Shown here: positions 61,269 through 64,000 of the stretch, in pieces
Layout of the letters: every line of letters starts with the position of its first letter
Position numbering within the stretch: position 1 is the first letter of the stretch
Assembly (NCBI GenBank): GCA_959602645.1
Contig: CAUGTZ010000014.1
Coordinates: 6,096-70,095, forward strand
Length of the DNA stretch: 64,000 bases
Direction of reading: 5' to 3'
From: an uncultured Collinsella sp.
GTDB lineage: Bacteria; Actinomycetota; Coriobacteriia; Coriobacteriales; Coriobacteriaceae
Made by a program: the position numbers and the translations under genes
Notes under the pieces: generated by a model
The model's input: the letters and a program-made list of their open reading frames with translations, nothing else
Databases searched by the model: none
Told to the model about the DNA's origin: nothing

Positions 61269-62549
61269 ATGCCCACGCTTGTATTCCCAAAAGTCCGCTC
61301 GTCGCTGTCCGTGCAGGCCAAGCGCCTGGTGGCGATGCGCTTTCTCATCTACACCGGGTTTCAGACCAGTTATTTTATCGGCGTTATCGGAACACTCACC
61401 TATGCAGACGATGCCTCGGTCGTCGCGACATCGCTGGCCGTCCTGTTTATGAATGTATTTGTGATCCTGGGATCCTTTGCGGGCGGCGCTGCGCTCGACG
61501 CATGGGGTCCGCGCCACCATTTCTTGCTGAGCATCGTCGGCACGCTTGCAACTGGCACGGCAATCATCGCCTTTGGTAGCGCGACCGGCGTCGTCCTGCT
61601 CGGCGCGGTGTTTCTGGGCTTTACGATGGGATTCGCCCAGCCCATTGCCACGTCCTATCCGGCCTACCTCACCGACGATCCTGTCGAGCTCAAAGACATC
61701 AATTCCGCCATCGCCATGTTCTCAAACGTGAGTATTATCGTCGGACCCACGTTGGGCGGCTTTGTCGCGGCGGCTGCGTCGTCGCGCGCGGTGTTTGTGC
61801 TTATGATGCTCTTTACCGTGCTGGCGTTCGTCGTCGGTTGGGGCTTTAGGCCGCAGACCAGCCATGTCGCCGGGGATGCGGATGCCGATTCGGCAGAGGA
61901 AGGGGAGCGTGCGGGACAAAGCTCCAACCCCAGCACGTCCGCCCGCGCCACCTTCGCAGCCAGCATCAAGACAGTCTTCACCAACAGCGTCCTCGCCCTG
62001 CTGTTTTGTATCATTTTTCTTTCGAACTTTGGCTATGGCGCCTTTGACCCGCTCGAGTCGTTTTTCTATCGCGATGTCCTGCACGTCGGCGTTGAGTGGA
62101 TGGGCTGGCTTTCGTCGGCCTGCGGTGTGGGCGCGGTGCTGGGTGCCGTGCTCGCGCTCCGCTTGCCGCCGCACTTGGTAAACCTAAAAACACTGCTCGT
62201 GGCGCTCATGTCCGTGGGCCTGGGAAGCCTGCTCTATGTGGGGACACCGTACGTGGGCGTGGCTCTTGTCGGCCAGATTGCACTGGGCATAGCTTGGGGC
62301 ATCGTCAACCCGCTTCATAACACCATCGTGCAAACGACGGCTCCGCTCGAGCAGCTCGGTCGCGTCAACTCGGTCATGGGCTTTGGCAATATGTTCGCCG
62401 GCGTGGCCCCGCTGGCGATTGCCCCGTGGCTGGCGGCGACATTTGGCGTACAACGGACACTCGTGGGGGCAGGCATGGTCGTGACGGCGGTTCCCGCGGC
62501 GTTGCTGCTGTTTGGACGCCGGCATTTTAATCGTGCCGCAAGGCAGTAA
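61269..62549 (+). CDS. MFS transporter (drug/metabolite efflux type)
   Basis: 426 residues, about twelve helices. AGGAG precedes ATG 61269. Conserved loop-type motif FAGGAALDAWGPRHHFLLS after helix 2, a polar central loop (about 200-235, SHVAGDADADSAEEGERAG), and LGRVNSVMGFGNMFAGVAPL in the second half, as in MFS_3/enterobactin-exporter-like members. Substrate unknown. Framed by 50-bp identical direct repeats at 61049 and 62620. Confidence 0.85.
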   Translation: MPTLVFPKVRSSLSVQAKRLVAMRFLIYTGFQTSYFIGVIGTLTYADDASVVATSLAVLFMNVFVILGSFAGGAALDAWGPRHHFLLSIVGTLATGTAIIAFGSATGVVLLGAVFLGFTMGFAQPIATSYPAYLTDDPVELKDINSAIAMFSNVSIIVGPTLGGFVAAAASSRAVFVLMMLFTVLAFVVGWGFRPQTSHVAGDADADSAEEGERAGQSSNPSTSARATFAASIKTVFTNSVLALLFCIIFLSNFGYGAFDPLESFFYRDVLHVGVEWMGWLSSACGVGAVLGAVLALRLPPHLVNLKTLLVALMSVGLGSLLYVGTPYVGVALVGQIALGIAWGIVNPLHNTIVQTTAPLEQLGRVNSVMGFGNMFAGVAPLAIAPWLAATFGVQRTLVGAGMVVTAVPAALLLFGRRHFNRAARQ

Positions 62550-62552
62550 AAC

Positions 62553-62611
62553 CCATCACAACATTCGATGAAAATCGCGATTTTGCCAAAAAACATCGAA
62601 TGTTGTGATGG
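62553..62611. repeat. CCATCACAACATTCG palindrome, copy 3 (inverted orientation)
   Basis: CCATCACAACATTCGATG (62553-62570) pairs perfectly with 62594-62611. Its interior matches the reverse complement of copies 1 and 2, so it is inserted the other way round. Confidence 0.85.
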
Positions 62612-62619
62612 TTTGGCCC

Positions 62620-62669
62620 GCAAACGTCATTTCCACCACAAAGGGGCCAGGCACCTTTGTGGTGGTTTT
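62620..62669. repeat. CCACCACAAAGG hairpin, copy 3, second half of the 50-bp direct repeat
   Basis: Identical to 61049-61098. Hairpin arms at 62633-62644 and 62654-62665. Confidence 0.85.
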
Positions 62670-62758
62670 GCTTTGAGGGGCCGCGCCCGCGCCTTGGTAT
62701 ACCATGCACGCCGTTCACGAATACGCCCCACACCGCCGCGCAACCCAGAAAGGCCCCC

Positions 62759-63580
62759 ATGGACACCACCTTCAGCCACATCAAAGCCGTGTTCTGCGAT
62801 ATCGACGGTACGCTGCTCACGAGTCAGCATACGGTGTCCCCGCGCACCGTGGCGGCGATCCGCGCCCTGCGCGACCGCGGCGTGCTTTTTGGCCTGTGCA
62901 CCGGGCGCGACGCCCACGCGACCGAGGCCATGTACGAGTTCTGGGGCATCGAAGGCCTGGTGGACGTGCTCGTGGGCTGCGGTGGCGCCGAGGTCATCGA
63001 TCGCGCGCACGCCATCAACGAGCTGAGCTTTCCGCTGCCGGGCGAGACCATCGCGCGCATCTGCAAGCACATGGCGGACCTTCCGGCAACACCCGTCTGC
63101 CCCCGAGACGGCGTGTTCTACGTGCCCGAGAGCAACGCGTGCGTCGAGCACCTGTCGCGCGTCGACGGCGTGCCCTACCAGGTGGTCGATTTTGCCGAGT
63201 TCTTGCGCGAGCCGCAGCCCAAGGTGATGTTTACCATGGCGCCCGAGGTGATGCCGCGGGTGATTGAGCGGGCGTCGACGTTTGCAGATAACACTGTTAA
63301 GGCGGCGGCCCTGCAGACCACGCAGCGGCTCTACGAGTTCATGGATCCGCGCGTGTCCAAGACGCGCGGCCTTGGGCGCGTGACGGAGCTCAACGACATG
63401 GAGCTCCAGAACATCTGCGTGTTTGGCGATGCGGACAACGACACCTGCATGGTGGCCGACGCCGGCGTGGGCGTGGCCATGGCAAATGGCAGCGATGCCA
63501 CCCGTGCCGCCGCCGACTATGTAACCGCCAGCAACGACGAAGACGGCATCGCGATCTTTATCGAGGAACATCTGCTGTAG
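62759..63580 (+). CDS. HAD-superfamily sugar/FMN phosphatase, Cof type
   Basis: 273 residues. Nucleophile motif FCDIDGTLLTSQH, cap domain in the middle (about 85-190), and FGDADNDTCMVADAGVGVAM near the C-terminus, typical of Cof/HAD-IIB hydrolases. Here FGDxxND-T replaces the common ND-xxM, a minor change. Start at 62759 is the ATG directly before the conserved N-terminus. Likely dephosphorylates sugar phosphates; exact substrate unknown. Confidence 0.88.
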   Translation: MDTTFSHIKAVFCDIDGTLLTSQHTVSPRTVAAIRALRDRGVLFGLCTGRDAHATEAMYEFWGIEGLVDVLVGCGGAEVIDRAHAINELSFPLPGETIARICKHMADLPATPVCPRDGVFYVPESNACVEHLSRVDGVPYQVVDFAEFLREPQPKVMFTMAPEVMPRVIERASTFADNTVKAAALQTTQRLYEFMDPRVSKTRGLGRVTELNDMELQNICVFGDADNDTCMVADAGVGVAMANGSDATRAAADYVTASNDEDGIAIFIEEHLL

Positions 63581-64000
63581 CGCCGGGGGAGAGCCACCGC
63601 AAAGGGGACAGGTGCCTTTGCGGTGGCCTCAGGCGATTTGGGCGAATTGATGCCTAAAATCTGCGCGAAAATTCAAATTTAGTTGTCTGAACATTACGCT
63701 TCTAACCACCGATGGGTTAAAGATATTCTCATCAGTTTGGTAGGGTATTCCTCCCGGTTGATGACCTACCGCTCACTGTCGTTATTCGACCGTTCACAGG
63801 ATGTTTGCTCTTGAGCAAAAGGTTGTGCAAATAAATAAAATGCTATTAAAAAACTGATAACTAACTTAATTACCAGTAGAAACAGATGTTTTATAGCGAA
63901 TAAACGAAGGCAAATCTAAACAATTGTCAAGAGAATTAAGAACTTGGTTGATTTTCAATCTCAACGCAACAGCCTGAACGGGTCCCGCGTTTCCGCAGCT
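63581..64000. other. 420-bp intergenic end of the window, strongly AT-rich from about 63650
   Basis: After a hairpin (63593-63627) the sequence drops well below the window's GC level, with runs such as AAATAAATAAAATGCTATTA near 63830, and no open frame of note on either strand. GC recovers in the last 30 bases. It could be a large promoter region or the edge of acquired DNA. Confidence 0.5.
63593..63627. repeat. CCACCGCAAAGG hairpin, copy 4 with a compensated base pair
   Basis: GCCACCGCAAAGG (63593-63605) pairs perfectly with CCTTTGCGGTGGC (63615-63627). Compared with copies 1-3, A in the left arm is G and the facing T is C. It begins 12 bp past the phosphatase stop. Confidence 0.8.

Overview
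The window is a continuous, gene-dense piece of a high-GC bacterial chromosome. It most likely comes from a gut Coriobacteriia (Actinomycetota) close to Collinsella. That placement is an inference from GC-rich codon use, gene content and the style of intergenic repeats; no rRNA gene lies in the window to confirm it. I found no tRNA, rRNA, CRISPR array, intact insertion sequence or phage gene.

Layout. 1-4.2 kb: a sensor kinase, pstB and a phoB/phoR-type pair (phosphate). 4.4-6.4 kb: a three-gene tyrosine-kinase/phosphatase module for polysaccharide chain control, without glycosyltransferases. 6.5-15.8 kb: acetyltransferase, htpG, two tandem YhgE/Pip membrane proteins and an EamA exporter. 15.9-22.2 kb: M20 amidohydrolase, a broken MFS gene, hisS and ppc. 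22.7-27.3 kb: a lactate-racemase locus, with larA and larD on the + strand facing larB-larC-tetR on the - strand. 27.4-30.5 kb: serB, aspS and a short HPr. 30.7-34.1 kb: feoA-feoA-feoB and a Cys-rich partner (ferrous iron). 34.3-42.6 kb: kdpDE divergent from kdpFABC (high-affinity potassium uptake). 42.9-51.3 kb: a flavin/FeS oxidoreductase, a decayed GntR gene, an AlbA_2-type regulator with its own operator array, GntR and LacI regulators, then glnA next to a GlnR-like regulator. 51.5-63.6 kb: htrA, ligA, a MATE pump, a DUF559-like protein, moaA, a moaC-mobB fusion, an MFS transporter and a Cof-type phosphatase. The last 0.4 kb is AT-rich.

Many genes respond to nutrients or metals: phosphate (pst/pho), iron (feo), potassium (kdp), nitrogen (glnA/glnR), nickel-pincer lactate racemase and molybdenum cofactor. 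Together they fit a fermenter that makes and interconverts lactate.

The most unusual content lies between the genes. There are at least four families of palindromic repeats: (1) hairpins with varying stems but a near-constant GGGGAC-type loop, sometimes in inverted pairs; (2) two large nested palindromes with a constant core and completely different, perfectly self-complementary outer arms; (3) a 65-bp CCATCACAACATTCG palindrome family; (4) a 115-bp element flanking the kdp locus as direct repeats. Three separate loci (kdp, the DUF559-like gene, the MFS gene at 61.3 kb) are each bracketed by same-orientation copies of one repeat. Gene-level surprises are a LarC lacking its C-terminal domain, an HPr with Asp at position 46, the MoaC-MobB fusion, and a perfect operator-like palindrome in front of larB.
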